DNA of 5,620 nucleotides from an uncultured bacterium. Lineage in GTDB: Bacteria; DRYD01. Location of the stretch: positions 1 through 5,620 of the forward strand of contig CAKZQG010000022.1 of assembly GCA_937139605.1 (NCBI GenBank). Direction: 5' to 3'. Made by a program: the position numbers and the translations under genes. The notes beneath the pieces were generated by a model that worked only from the letters and a program-made list of their open reading frames with translations, was not told the origin of the DNA and did no database searches. Positions 5,520 to 5,620 of the stretch are shown piece by piece. The stretch's first letter is position 1, and each line of letters begins with the position of its first letter.

Positions 5520-5620
5520 ATGAGATTTCATATAATAGATGGGTACTTTAAGATGATATTTAGCGAAAAACCCGACCAAGGAGTAAATATAATAAAAGAT
5601 TTCTTAATACCTAAAATTTA
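5520..5620 (+). CDS. Partial CDS of unknown function, runs off the right edge
   Basis: Thirty-three codons are visible, beginning MRFHIIDGYF and continuing KMIFSEKPDQ, then GVNIIKDFLIPKI, with no stop inside the window. I do not recognise the family. The visible part alternates hydrophobic and charged residues like a soluble cytoplasmic domain, and no signal peptide or membrane segment is evident. The good Shine-Dalgarno site supports translation. The window ends with TA of the next codon, so a stop right there (a 33-aa peptide) cannot be excluded. It follows the phosphatase gene in the same direction after 278 bp and probably has its own promoter. Confidence 0.6.
   Translation, partial: MRFHIIDGYFKMIFSEKPDQGVNIIKDFLIPKI

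Noticed and set aside
5522-5534. A 13-base match (GAGATTTCATATA) between spacer 4 and the start of the right-edge gene, hinting at self-targeting
   Set aside because: Only 13 of 36 bases match and flanking bases diverge. A rough estimate for AT-rich DNA gives a fair chance of one such match in the window.

Overview
The window looks like chromosomal DNA from a low-GC bacterium. By eye it is roughly a quarter to 30% G+C, ATA, AGA and TTA codons are common, and Shine-Dalgarno sites are of the GGAG type. The 29-bp CRISPR repeat ends in ATTGAAAC, a class common in type I-B and type III arrays of AT-rich and thermophilic bacteria. The sequence alone does not fix the lineage. Prs resembles the Firmicutes-like class (REPITAKL, LHAP.IQGFFDIP), but this is only a hint.

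Layout from left to right: 1-46 is the end of an AT-rich CRISPR leader. 47-866 is a complete CRISPR array of 13 repeats and 12 spacers, read rightward, whose last repeat is degenerate. Six bases after it lies the stop codon of a leftward gene block, transcribed in the order glmU-like (2997-4313), prs (1786-2787), rapZ (873-1727). To the right of this block, 4314-4524 is a divergent intergenic region with a plausible sigma70-type promoter for a secreted or membrane-anchored HAD-family acid phosphatase (4525-5241, + strand). A 278-bp AT-rich gap follows, and then the start of an unrecognised + strand gene (from 5520) that runs off the right edge. No cas genes lie inside the window.

The leftward block links amino-sugar and nucleotide-sugar metabolism. 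GlmU makes UDP-GlcNAc from GlcN-1-P, Prs makes PRPP (needed for UTP and other nucleotides), and RapZ is known in enterobacteria as a glucosamine-6-phosphate sensor controlling GlmS. The striking feature is the GlmU-like protein. Its C-terminal acetyltransferase domain keeps every catalytic and binding residue checked, while its N-terminal uridyltransferase domain has lost the nucleotide-binding signature and the metal-binding Asp. RapZ also has an Asn in place of the Walker A Ser/Thr and a Phe at the position of E. coli His190. Prs has a Lys inside its PRPP loop.

In the CRISPR array, several spacers read as protein-like sequence when reverse-complemented, so their crRNAs would be antisense to the target mRNA. 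Two spacers (1 and 9) derive from homologous coding sequences that differ by an in-frame 6-bp gap. I see no convincing new system in the window. The best candidates for follow-up are the half-dead GlmU and the spacer strand pattern.
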